Shown piece by piece: positions 11,401 to 21,561 of a stretch of 64,000 nt of DNA. Position numbers and translations under genes: made by a program. Positions within the stretch are counted from its first letter, which is position 1, and the number at the start of each line of letters is the position of its first letter. The stretch covers positions 15,818,367 through 15,882,366 of the forward strand of contig NC_092096.1 in the NCBI RefSeq assembly GCF_045679555.1, in the 5' to 3' direction. Source of the DNA: Salvelinus alpinus (Eukaryota; Chordata; Actinopteri; Salmoniformes; Salmonidae). The notes under the pieces were generated by a model. That model did not search any database and was not told the DNA's origin. It was given only the letters and a program-made list of their open reading frames with translations.

Positions 11401-13080
11401 GTCACCAGTTAGGTCCCCACAGCAACGTCACCAGTTAGGTCCCCACAGCAACGTCACCAGTTAGGTCCCTACAGCAACGTCACCAGTTAGGTCCCTACAG
11501 CAACGTCACCAGTTAGGTCCCTACAGCAACGTCACCAGTTAGGTCCCTACAGCAACGTCACCAGTTAGGTCCCTACAGCAACGTCACCAGTTAGGTCCCT
11601 ACAGCAACGTCACCAGTTAGGTCCCTACAGCAACGTCACCAGTTAGGCCCACAGCAACGTCACCAGTTAGGTCCCCACAGCAACGTCACCAGTTAGGCCC
11701 CCACAGCAACGTCACCAGTTAGGCCCCCACAGCAACGTCACCAGTTAGGCCCCTACAGCAACGTCACCAGTTAGGTCCCCACAGCAACGTCACCAGTTAG
11801 GTCCCCACAGCAACGTCACCAGTTAGGCCCACAGCAACGTCACCAGTTAGGCCCACAGCAACGTCACCAGTTAGGCCCACAGCAACGTCACCAGTTAGGC
11901 CCCCACAGCAACGTCACCAGTTAGGCCCACAGCAACGTCACCAGTTAGGCCTACAGCAACATCACCAGTTAGGCCTACAGCAACATCACCAGTTAGGTCC
12001 CTACAGCAACATCACCAGTTAGGCCTACAGCAACATCACCAGTTAGGCCTACAGCAACATCACCAGTTAGGTCCCCACAGCAACATCACCAGTTAGGTCC
12101 CCACAGCAACGTCACCAGTTAGGTCCCTACAGCAACGTCACCAGTTAGGTCCCTACAGCAACGTCACCAGTTAGGTCCCTACAGCAACGTCACCAGTTAG
12201 GTCCCTACAGCAACATCACCAGTTAGGTCCCTACAGCAACATCACCAGTTAGGTCCCTACAGCAACGTCCCCAGTTAGGTCCCCACAGCAACGTCACCAG
12301 TTAGGCCCCCACAGCAACGTCACCAGTTAGGCCCACAGCAACGTCACCAGTTAGGTCCCCACAGCAACGTCCCCAGTTAGGCCCCCACAGCAACGTCACC
12401 AGTTAGGCCCCCACAGCAACGTCACCAGTTAGGCCCCCACAGCAACGTCACCAGTTAGGCCCCTACAGCAACATCACCAGTTAGGTCCCCACAGCAACGT
12501 CACCAGTTAGGTCCCCACAGCAACGTCACCAGTTAGGCCCCCACAGCAACGTCACCAGTTAGGCCCACAGCAACGTCACCAGTTAGGTCCCTACAGCAAC
12601 GTCCCCAGTTAGGTCCCTACAGCAACGTCCCCAGTTAGGTCCCCACAGCAACGTCACCAGTTAGGCCCCCACAGCAACATCACCAGTTAGGCCCACAGCA
12701 ACGTCACCAGTTAGGCCCACAGCAACGTCACCAGTTAGGTCCCTACAGCATCGTCACCAGTTAGGTCCCTACAGCATCGTCACCAGTTAGGCCCCCACAG
12801 CAACGTCACCAGTTAGGCCCCCACAGCAACGTCACCAGTTAGGCCCACAGCAACGTCACCAGTTAGGCCTACAGCAACATCACCAGTTAGGTCCCTACAG
12901 CAACATCACCAGTTAGGCCCACAGCAACATCACCAGTTAGGCCCACAGCAACATCACCAGTTAGGCCCACAGCAACATCACCAGTTAGGCCTACAGCAAC
13001 ATCACCAGTTAGGCCTACAGCAACATCACCAGTTAGGCCTACAGCAACATCACCAGTTCGACCTACAGCAACATCACCAG
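8406..13080. repeat. Large 26-bp minisatellite, about 180 copies
   Basis: About 4.67 kb of a unit containing caacgtcaccagttaggtcc plus ccacag. Zones are visible. The left part mixes gtcccc and gtcacc and has cctacag forms. About 8790-9240 is uniform for acgtcccc. About 9240-11350 is near-perfect acgtcacc. The right third has shortened units (ttaggcccacag, ttaggcctacag) and caacatcacc forms. No reading frame persists because 26 is not a multiple of three and ttag supplies stops. Confidence 0.98.
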
Positions 13081-13284
13081 TACAATTGAAGTGTCAGTAA
13101 GTCAGGCTACTGTTTGTTTTTAGTTTGATGGGAAGAGTATTACTGCGTTAATACTGCTTGTTTTCATCAAAAGAGTAGCAGTAGGTTCTTAGGTAAAACA
13201 ACTGTTTCACGGATATGATCTCCCTTCTTGTTAAAGGGGAAGTTTACCCCATATCAACCCGGCAGGCCCTGCCCATTGCATCAC
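13081..13284. other. Right flank of the array, no gene
   Basis: Short unremarkable sequence between the minisatellite and a Tc1 fragment. No supported feature. Confidence 0.6.
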
Positions 13285-13490
13285 ACGGTCTGATTCACAC
13301 TAATCCTCCACCAAATTTCACAGTGGGTGTGAGACCTGGAGAGTGAGTGTCTCTCACCCACTGTGAAGCTTGGTGGTGGATCAGTGATGATCTGGGGGTG
13401 GAATCTGGCTGATGTGTCTTTGTGAAGGACGCATGAATCAAGCCACATACAAGGTTGTCCTGGAAGAAAACTTGCTTCCTTCTGCTCTGA
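13285..13490. mobile_element. Two Tc1-like transposase fragments, head to head
   Basis: On the plus strand, 'cacccactgtgaagcttggt' continues to a stretch translating as PTVKLGGGSVMIWGW and then NQATYKVVLEENLL, part of a Tc1-type DDE domain. Immediately left, the minus strand reads TPTVKFGGGLV, the same motif from another family. The two form an inverted repeat around the 'cacccactgtga' motif. Both are short relics with no complete gene. Confidence 0.75.
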
Positions 13491-13497
13491 CATATGG

Positions 13498-13612
13498 GAC
13501 TCCCAATCGCGGCCGGTTGTGATACAGCCTGGATTCGAACCAGGGTGTCTGTAGTGATGCCTCTAGCACTGAGATGAAGTGCCTTCAACCGCTGCGCCAC
13601 TCGGGAGCCAAG
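13498..13612 (-). mobile_element. tRNA-headed salmonid SINE (antisense, truncated)
   Basis: The minus strand begins GGCTCCCGAGTGGCGCAGCG, a box A-like region, and has CCTGGTTCGAATCC as box B, followed by 'ACAACCGGCCGCGATTGGGA'. This is the head of a tRNA-derived salmonid SINE. The same element is fuller at 45.55-45.93 kb. The tail is missing here. Confidence 0.85.
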
Positions 13613-14360
13613 GTGACATCCTGCCACTCAGGAGCAGCTGAACTTCTGTCTCATCTGTGATATTTTAGTTAAAAGACCATTTTTTATGCAAAAATATAGC
13701 AATATACCACATCACTTCTTAATAGTAATACATTTATTTTATTAGAAACATTAAAGCATGCTCATCAAGTTTTTATTTGCTGTGTAATTACGTGAAAAAA
13801 TATCTTAGCTGGAGTGACTGGTAGATTTTTGTATTTATTTATCTGCCAGCCACAGTGGCTGATGGAGCCAAAATTATTTTCAGGCCCCGTTTCCAGGGAG
13901 TGACGATTCACTGGAAGGACCTCCAACAGGCAGTCCTTTATATTAAAGAGGGCCTAGAGAGACATACAACCTATACAACCCTCAGCCTCCCTCAGCCTCC
14001 CTCAGCCTCCCTCAGCCTCCCTCAGCCTCCCTCAGCCATAAAGCTGGGTGATGTTTTAGAGATTGACGCTAGAAACCACACTGAGCAGCGGTTGGGTCAT
14101 TCTGTGGTGGAGTGATCCCAGTAAGCCTGCCAGACGGGTGACGATCAGAAGATCAGTAGGGTTAACACCACTGGGGAAATTCTAATGAACATGTCAGTCA
14201 GGAGGATGTGGTTGATAGGAGCCTGTTCCACACCACTATGACTCACTCATATTGAAGAGAACAACATGCTGGGAAATGTTTACTTGCAGGTTCCTACTCA
14301 CCAATGCAACAATAATACATAGCTGCAAGCAGCGGTTCCAGCTTGGTGGTGTAATTCACT
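13613..14360. repeat. Dispersed repeat traces and a 10-bp repeat
   Basis: AT-rich sequence followed by 'cagccacagtggctgatgga' (see the left flank of the 26-bp array). At 13976-14036 there are six copies of the 10-mer cctccctcag. A short frame across this (starting 13855) does not resemble a known protein. Confidence 0.6.
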
Positions 14361-14364
14361 TCTG

Positions 14365-14645
14365 CCAAATGTGATGTGAGCTGAGTAGTTATAAGATGGC
14401 AAAAGTGATGTGAGCTGAGTAGTTATAAGATGGCAAAAGTGATGTGAGCTGAGTAGTTATAAGATGGCAAAAGTGATGTGAGCTGAGTAGTTATAAGATG
14501 GCAAAAGTGATGTGAGCTGAGTAGTTATAAGATGCCAAAAGTGATGTGAGCTGAGTAGTTATAAGATGGCAAAAGTGATGTGAGCTGAGTAGTTATAAGA
14601 TGCCAAAAGTGATGTGAGCTGAGTAGTTATAAGATGGCAAAAGTG
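14365..14645. repeat. 34-bp minisatellite
   Basis: Eight copies of gtgatgtgagctgagtagtt plus ataagatggcaaaa, nearly identical, with two copies reading gatgcc instead of gatggc. Confidence 0.95.
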
Positions 14646-14689
14646 TTCGTAGTACCTGAAGAGGTGTATTGATAGTGTTTCACAATAAA

Positions 14690-14780
14690 ACACACACACA
14701 CCCATACATAAAACACACACACACACACACATAAAACACACACACACTCACACACACATAAAACACACACACACACAGCC
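14690..14780. repeat. Interrupted (AC)n tract
   Basis: Four CA runs separated by 'ataaaa', giving an imperfect compound microsatellite. Confidence 0.9.
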
Positions 14781-14889
14781 CATAGCACCATCAGGACAAA
14801 CTGGACACGTCATCCTAAGATAAGCTACTTCTGTGCTCATTACCCTGCTTTTGATGCATTTTGGACTATTTTTTATGGATGTCGACTAT

Positions 14890-15048
14890 ATGGTTGCAAA
14901 ATTCCTGGAACTTTCAATGAATTCCCGTTTTCCAGAGATCCTGGTTGGAGGAGTTTGGATATTCTCTCCTGATTCTAGAAACCTCCAACCGGGATTTCGG
15001 GAAAAGCAGGGAATTTATATAAAGTTCCCCGGAATTCTGCAACCCTAG
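14890..15048. mobile_element. Short fold-back repeat (probable MITE)
   Basis: The block contains 'tcctggttggagga' and 'aacctccaaccgggatttcg' as inverted partners, and 'gaattcccgttttccagaga' opposed to 'ggaatttatataaag'. It ends 'ggaattctgcaaccct', typical of a small non-autonomous repeat frequent in fish. Confidence 0.55.
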
Positions 15049-15049
15049 A

Positions 15050-15965
15050 TGACAACTTTAAAACGTCTTCTCCAGAACCGATAGGCTGATCGGTACCAAA
15101 TGTGGTCTGTAGCACCTATAGATGCACATCTTCAAACACACATTTTATAAGAGCTCAAACAATATGGCCGCAATAAGCCAATGAGCTTGCGCGAGTGGTT
15201 TTTCCTGTCCAACAGCGCGCCCCCATGCGGCCAAACTGAACAATACTTTAGATTAACTAGACTCATATCCCTTACCATGTGTGCAAAATTTCATCACTCT
15301 GAGTCAAACAGATTGAGATGTATAGCGCCACCGTGTGGCCGATCTGAATGTTTGGTTACGATACGAATATTCGTATCTGATTTATTAGCATTAATGTGCC
15401 AGACAACCCCCAAAGTAATGTTTATTGGTCAGTAGTGACCATGTTGTTTGACATACTAGTCTGCTAAATATTGCATTGAGAGACCTTGGTCCATAGATGC
15501 CATATATCAAGGTACATCCAGATCGGCCCAGTGGTTCCGGACGAGATGTCATTTAAGTGTTATTCACAAAATTCAAAACGGCGGAAAATACATCATGACG
15601 GACCTTATGGGTCCTTGGGGAAAATGTGTTCCTTGTGAGAAGAGGGACCTATGCACTGAATTTCAGGACTCTAGGTCATATGGGGTGATGGGCGTGACCT
15701 TTCAAAGTTAGCCATTTCAATCACCTGTTATAGCGCCACCTTGAGGCCAATTGGAATGGCTTGGCACCAGAGAGTGTAGACTATGGGCCTTTACCATCAC
15801 GTCAAGTTTCACCCTCTTCGTCCTTACCATCTCACGGGAATTTGAATGTTAACTTTCCTCGCATGAAGAAGCGGCATAATAATAATAATAATGAACGGCA
15901 ACAAATACAACAGGGTTTCGCCCAGCTTCACTGGCTTGAACCCTTAATAAAAGATAAGAATACCA
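15050..15965. repeat. Dispersed fish repeat with recurring 'tagcgccacc' modules
   Basis: A motif like 'tagcgccaccgtgtggccga' recurs near 15209, 15334 and 15730, each followed by conserved-looking spacer such as 'caaaatttcatcactctgag' and 'aagtttcaccctcttcgtcc'. The right end has (AAT)n and 'cagggtttcgcccagcttca'. I recognise this as a dispersed fish repeat but cannot name its class. No protein is supported. Confidence 0.5.
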
Positions 15966-16211
15966 ACATAATGTAAATGTCTCAGCAGAATAGAACAAAC
16001 ATCTCTCCAAGACCAGATGTCTAACCCCAGTCGGTGTAGAACTCTATGCCGTTTCATCTAGCCTTTAATATGTGATAAGATTGGATGATAGAGGAACGAG
16101 AGGAGGATTAGTTGGCAACAGAGAGCTGTTAAAGTGAGGTGTGGTTTTCTCCCTCCATCTATCATGCAGAGATGATTTTTAATCTCCCTCTTGCTGAGAT
16201 TATAAATTGAC

Positions 16212-16806
16212 AGTCTTCCTCATGGCGCTGACTGAATAAGAGATGGGAGGTGAAGAGTCTTCCTCATGGCGCTGACTGAATACGAGATGGAGGTGAAGAG
16301 TCTTCCTCATGGCGCTGACTGAATAAGAGTCTTCCTTATGGCACTGACTGAATACGAGATGGGAGGTGAAGAGTCTTCCTCATGGCGCTGACAATACGAG
16401 ATGGGAGGTGAAGAGTCTTCCTCATGGCGCTGACTGAATACGATAAGGGAAGTGAAGAGTCTTCCTTATGGCGCTGACTGAATACGAGATGGGAGGTGAA
16501 GAGTCTTCCTCATGGCGCTGACTGAATACGATAAGGGAGGTGAAGAGTCTTCCTTATGGCGCTGACTGAATACGAGATGGGAGGTGAAGAGTCTTCCTCA
16601 TGGCGCTGACTGAATAAGAGATAGGTGAAGAGTCTTCCTCATGGCGCTGACTGAATAAGAGATAGATGAAGAGTCTTCCTTATGGCGATGACTGAATACG
16701 AGATGGGAGGTGAAGAGTCTTCCTTATGGCGCTGACTGAATACGAGATGGGAGGTGAAGAGTCTTCCTTATGGAGCTGACTGAATAAGAGATGGGAGGTG
16801 AAGAGA
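16212..16806. repeat. 44-bp minisatellite
   Basis: About 14 units on tcttcctcatggcgctgact plus gaatacgagatgggaggtgaagag. Several carry deletions, for example a loss of 'actga' near 16390, and shorter forms near 16620-16680, so this array is more degenerate than its neighbours. Confidence 0.93.
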
Positions 16807-17126
16807 GACTTGAGGTTTTAACTTCCACGTATTTCCTGCATGTTAAAATACTGTGTATTTAACTAGACTAACTAGTGTAATAACGCCATCATCCAGGTTC
16901 CAGTTGATGATCAGGTTGATAGGGAAAGTGACTCTTTCTAGAATGACCCTGTCATACCTGTTCCTTTCTCTATGATTGGGCTAGTGTTACAATGTCTTCA
17001 TCACAGTTCTAGTAGATGACAGTCTAGATGGGGAAAGTCACTCTCTCTGACTCAAGTCACTATTTCTAGTGAGACCAGTTCCTTTTATGACTGGTCTCGG
17101 AATCACCAACTTTTAAGCCTGGAGAC
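16807..17126. other. No gene recognised
   Basis: Two loosely similar blocks ('tgaccctgtcatacctgttc' and 'gatgacagtctagatgggg') suggest a diverged local duplication. Nothing else is supported. Confidence 0.5.
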
Positions 17127-17497
17127 AATTGAGACATGGATTGTGTGTGTGCCATTCAGAGGGTGAATGGTCAAGACAAAATATTTAAGTGCCTCTGAAC
17201 GGGGTATGGTAGTAGGTGTCAGGCGCTTTTGTTTGAGTGTGTCAAGAACTGCAATGGTGCAGGGCTTTTTCACGCTCAACAGTTTCCTGTGTGCATCAAG
17301 AATGAGTCACCACCCAAAGGACATCCAACCAACTTGACACAACTGTGGGAAGCATTGGAGTCAACATGGGCCAGCATTCCTGTGGAACACTGACACCTTG
17401 TACAGTCTATGTCCCAACGATTGAGGCTGTTCTGAGGGCAAAAGGGGGGGGGCAACTCAATATTAAGAAGTTGTTCCTCATGTTTTGTAAAACTCAG
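17127..17497 (+). mobile_element. Tc1-like transposon remnant
   Basis: Contains 'gccattcagagggtgaatgg', 'ccacccaaaggacatccaac' and 'gaggctgttctgagggcaaa', and ends 'cctcatgttttgtaaaactc'. These are the body and right terminus of a deleted Tc1-like element family abundant in salmonids. The translation [11 protein letters not shown]...RAKGGG is the C-terminal remnant of its transposase with frameshifts. A poly-G slip sits near the stop. Confidence 0.75.
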
Positions 17498-17888
17498 AAT
17501 AGGGTGCCACCCGGCAACCAGACACAGCCATCCACACAACAACCTAACAAGAGAAGTTAAGAAGCTTGATACTGTTCACTACGGAACTATAGAATGAAAA
17601 TAGAAAGCTGAGAATGTCTAGAATGTTCTGAGAATGTGACTGCTTGTCGATAAAAATAACGTGTTTGTTAACGTGACACTTGGAAGGAACCTTAACCCAG
17701 TGGTGTGGTGTGATCCAGCCAGCCTGACAGACTTCAGACCAACGACCAGACACACACATTACTGTCTGACTGTTGATACATACAACGCCACCTTTCAACT
17801 GGGTTGGCTGCAAAGACAATATGTTGACTTATGACAAATATAGACGTGGGACTTCTGGTGTTGATCACCTGTAGTCATGGTCTTAGAT

Positions 17889-19553
17889 CAGGTATTCCCA
17901 ACCAGGGGTACGCACAATGCCGTCGGGGTTACACCAAATAAAAACGTGATTCACATATAAAAAATCTACCACATTTTCACAGTCCATTTATATTATCCAA
18001 CGGGGCTATACATTAGGGAGAGCTTTTTCTCTCGCCCGAGTAGCCTCGTTTCACTGCCAAAAATACAATTAAACCATCTAGGTGTTCAGCGAAATAACAA
18101 AACAATGTCAAATACAGGTAGCCTAGTCAAAATAATTAGCATCCAATCACATTAACCGTTACTCTCTCACGGGAATTCAACTAACGGTCTGTATGTAGCC
18201 AAACGTAGCTGCTGCTCATGTTGGTATCTGTACTGATGGTGCAAAAGACATGACAGGGAGACACAGTGGAGTGGTAACGCGCGTACAAGCAGTTGCTCCC
18301 GACGTCACTTGGGTACACTGCAGCATCCACCGAGAGGCTCTTGCTGCCAAGGGAATGCCTGACAGCTTGAAAGATGGTTTTGGACACTAACAAAGTTAAC
18401 CATTTTCACTGTAAAGCAAGGCCCCTGAACTCTCGTGCATTTTCTGCATTATGCAATGATATGGGCAGCGACCATATAACGCTTTTACAACATACAGAAG
18501 TGTGCTTTTTTTAAATTGAGAGACGAGCTTAAAGTTCTCTTTACTGACCATAATTTTCACTAGTCTGACCGCTTGCATGATGACGAGTTTCTCACACAAC
18601 TGGCCTATCTGGGTGATGTTTTTTTCCCTCACCTGAATGATATGAATCTAAGATAACAGGGACTCTCCACAACTATATTCAATGTGTGGGACAAAATTGA
18701 GGCTATGATTAAGAAGTTGGAGCTCTTCTCTATCTGCATTAACAAGGACAACACACAGGTCTTTCCCTCATTGTATGATTTGTGTGCAAATGAACTCAAG
18801 CTTCCGGACAACGTCAAATGTGATATAGCGAAGCACCTGAGTGAGTTGGGTGCGCAATTACGCAGGTACTTGAAACGGATGACACAAACAACTGGATTTG
18901 TTATCCCTTTCATGCCCTGCCTCCAGTCCACTTACCGATATCTGAACAATAGAGCCTCATTGAAATTGCAACAAGCGGTTCTGTGAAAATGTAATTTAAT
19001 CAGAAGCCACTGCCAGATTTCTGGAGTATCCTGCCTGGGCAAATCGCACTGTTAAGACCCTGATGCCCTTTGCCACCACGTACCTATGTGAGAGGATTCT
19101 CGGCCCTCACTAACATGAAAACTAAATACAGACACAGACTGTGTGTGGAAAATGATTTAAAACTGAGACACTCTCCAATACAACATCACAGAGTTATGTG
19201 CATCCTTTCAAGCAAAACCATTCTCATTAACCTGTCGTGAGTTATTCAATTTCCGATGAACAAATTAGGTTTTATATGTAAGATTGTTAAATAAAGAGCT
19301 AAATTATTGATTATTATTTGTGCCCTGGTCCTATAAGAGCTCTTTGTCACTTCCCAAGAGCCGGGTTGTGACAAACTCACACTCATTCTTATGTTTAATA
19401 AATGTATCGTATAGTGTGTGTGTGGCAGGCTTACAATGATGGCAAAAAAACAACATTTGAGAGTGCGCTGACCCTGGTGCTAGAAGGGGTACGCAGCTGG
19501 AGGTAGAACGTTTGAAAGGGTACGGGACTATAAAAAAAGTTTGGGAACCAGTG
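17889..19553 (+). mobile_element. hAT-family DNA transposon with intact 8-bp target duplication
   Basis: The left end starts caggtattcccaacc. The right end finishes gtttgggaaccagtg, its inverted counterpart. TCTTAGAT lies immediately outside both ends (17881-17888 and 19554-19561), the 8-bp duplication expected of hAT insertions. The interior holds a broken hAT transposase. Length is about 1.67 kb, shorter than an autonomous element, so the N-terminal half of the gene is deleted. It cannot move by itself. Confidence 0.92.
18215..19220 (+). pseudogene. hAT transposase pseudogene (ZBED5-like group)
   Basis: Pieces in several frames line up with the catalytic and C-terminal parts of hAT transposases. 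CTDGAKDMTGRHSG and WVHCSIHREALAAKGMP are near 18230-18360, WDKIEAMIKKLELFSICINK at 18690-18750, and LKLPDNVKCDIAKHLSELGA at 18795-18855. A decayed hAT dimerisation region (FATTYLCER) follows near 19070. Frames shift repeatedly and stops occur, and the BED zinc finger and N-terminus are missing. This is a dead copy; placement in the ZBED5-like group is from motif resemblance only. Confidence 0.85.
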
Positions 19554-19610
19554 TCTTAGATAAACAAATAGGCTATACTCTGCTTGAAAGCTACTTGACA
19601 AAAACACCTT

Positions 19611-19754
19611 GGGCCAACTGTTGGCACGAGGGGCCAACTGTTGGCACGAGGGACCAACTGTTGGCACGAGGGACCAACTGTTGGCACGAGGGACCAACTG
19701 TTGGCACGAGGGACCAACTGTTGGCACGAGGGACCAACTGTTGGCACGAGGGGC
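19611..19754. repeat. 20-bp minisatellite with a palindromic core
   Basis: Seven copies of ggaccaactgttggcacgag. CCAACTGTTGG inside each unit is a perfect 11-bp palindrome and includes CAACTG, an E-box or Myb-like hexamer. It lies just outside the hAT right end. Open frames on both strands are artefacts. Confidence 0.93.
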
Positions 19755-19859
19755 CTAGTTTCCAGGTATGGTGACACCACTGCTACAGTAGCTCTGATGA
19801 GACCTGTTAAGGAGGCAGTGGGCTGTCATTACCACTGTGATGACAGAGGTAATGACACC

Positions 19860-20032
19860 CAGCCCTATACCCCAGCCCAGGCCCTCTACCCCCGGCCCTA
19901 TGGCCCAGGCCAGGCCCTCTACCCCCGGCCCTATGGCCCAGGCCAGGCCCTCTACCCCCGGCCCTATGACCCAGGCCAGGCCCTCTACCCCCGGCCCTAT
20001 AGCCCAGGCCCTCTACCCCAGACCAAGACTGT
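19860..20032. repeat. 33-bp GC-rich minisatellite
   Basis: Four to five copies of a unit with cccaggccaggccctctacc and cccggccctatgg. It is proline-rich on translation (ALYPRPYGPGQ) but isolated from any gene. Confidence 0.9.
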
Positions 20033-20235
20033 TTAAATCATGCAAAGCCAAACCATATTTTGACAATAGGCCTTCCACCTATCAGCCGAGACAGCGGCAT
20101 CCAGGACCAACCGGGGAGAGCAACATGGCAGGCTGCTCTCCTGAATATCAACAGCAGCTGTATTGGGTTACCAGGCATCACAGGGCTGGCTTTACATGAA
20201 AGACTACACGCAGATCAGAAGCCAGGGATTAACAC

Positions 20236-20246
20236 TGTGTGTGTGT

Positions 20247-20284
<38 letters not shown>
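20236..20284. repeat. (GT)n microsatellite
   Basis: A TG run ending in 'tatata' directly against the left end of the Tc1-like element. The right end is likewise followed by a (TA)n run. Tc1 elements insert at TA. Confidence 0.95.
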
Positions 20285-20288
<4 letters not shown>

Positions 20289-20584
20289 CACTGCTCAAAA
20301 AAATAAAGGGAACACTTAAACAACACAATGTAACTCCAAGTCAATCACACTTCTGTGAAATCAAACTGTCCACTTAGGAAGCAACACTGATTGACAATAA
20401 ATTTCACATGCTGTTGTGCAAATGGAATAGACAAAAGGTGGAAATTATAGGCAATTAGCAAGACACCCCCAAAAAAGGAGTGATTCTGCAGGTGGTGACC
20501 ACAGACAACTTCTCAGTTCCTATGCTTCCTGGCTGATGTTTTGGTCACTTTTGAATGCTGGCGGTGCTCTCACTCTAGTGGTAG

Positions 20585-21059
20585 CATGAGACGGAGTCTA
20601 CAACCCACACAAGTGGCTCAGGTAGTGCAGTTCATCCAGGATGGCACATCAATGCGAGCTGTGGCAAAAAGGTTTGCTGTGTCTGTCAGCGTAGTGTGCA
20701 GAGCATGGAGGCGCTACCAGGAGACAGGCCAGTACATCAGGAGACGTGGAGGAGGCCGTAGGAGGGCAACAACCCAGCAGCAGGACCGCTACCTCCGCCT
20801 TTGTGCAAGGAGGTGCACTGCCAGAGCCCTGCAAAATGACCTCCAGCAGGCCACAAATGTGCATGTGTCTGCTCAAACGGTCAGAAACAGACTCCATGAG
20901 GGTGGTATGAGGGCCCGACGTCCACAGGTGGGGGTTGTGCTTACAGCCCAGCACCGTGCAGGACGTTTGGCATTTGCCAGAGAACACCAAGATTGGCAAA
21001 TTCGCCACTGGCGCCCTGTGCTCTTCACAGATGAAAGCAGGTTCACACTGAGCACATGA
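20585..21059 (+). pseudogene. Tc1-like transposase, 5' part, plus arm
   Basis: Starting at the ATG reading [20 protein letters not shown], this encodes the paired-type helix-turn-helix DNA-binding region ([20 protein letters not shown]), a basic linker (RRRGGGRRR) and the beginning of the DDE catalytic domain with its first Asp ([11 protein letters not shown]). It ends early because agcacatg is tandemly duplicated near 21048-21062, which creates an in-frame TGA and shifts what follows. Normal Tc1 transposases are about 340 residues; here about 158 remain. The upstream in-frame ATG at 20541 lies in the inner terminal region and is a less likely start. It is non-functional for catalysis, though a DNA-binding fragment could still fold. 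Confidence 0.88.
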
Positions 21060-21277
21060 GCACATGTGACAGACGTGACAGAGTCTGGAGACGCCGTGGA
21101 GAACGTTCTGCTGCCTGCAACATCCTCCAGCATGACCGGTTTGGCGGTGGGTCAGTCTGGTGTGGGGTGGCATTTCTTTGTGGGGCCGCACAGCCATCCA
21201 TGTGCTCGCCAGAGGTAGCCTGACTGCCATTAGGTACTGAGATGAGATCCTCAGACCCCTTGTGAGACCATATGCTG

Positions 21278-21561
21278 ACACATGCACATTTGTGGCCTGC
21301 TGGAGGTCATTTTGCAGGGCTCTGGCAGTGCACCTCCTTGCACAAAGGCGGAGGTAGCGGTCCTGCTGCTGGGTTGTTGCCCTCCTACGGCCTCCTCCAC
21401 GTCTCCTGATGTACTGGCCTGTCTCCTGGTAGCGCCTCCATGCTCTGGACACTACGCTGACAGACACAGCAAACCTTTTTGCCACAGCTCGCATTGATGT
21501 GCCATCCTGGATGAACTGCACTACCTGAGCCACTTGTGTGGGTTGTAGACTCCGTCTCATG
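21278..21561 (-). pseudogene. Tc1-like transposase, N-terminal fragment, minus arm
   Basis: The minus strand repeats the first ~95-110 residues of the transposase in the plus arm ([12 protein letters not shown]... to NVHVS). One clear amino-acid difference is seen: VVSRAW where the plus arm has VVCRAW. After VHVS the frame runs into the antisense of the central region and loses all similarity. The match between arms over 582 bp implies a recent duplication or ongoing gene conversion. Confidence 0.88.

Noticed and set aside
8406..13080. CRISPR array or telomere-like array (ttagg in each unit)
   Set aside because: Contiguous tandem units without unique spacers in a vertebrate genome, and the unit is 26 bp, not (TTAGGG)n.
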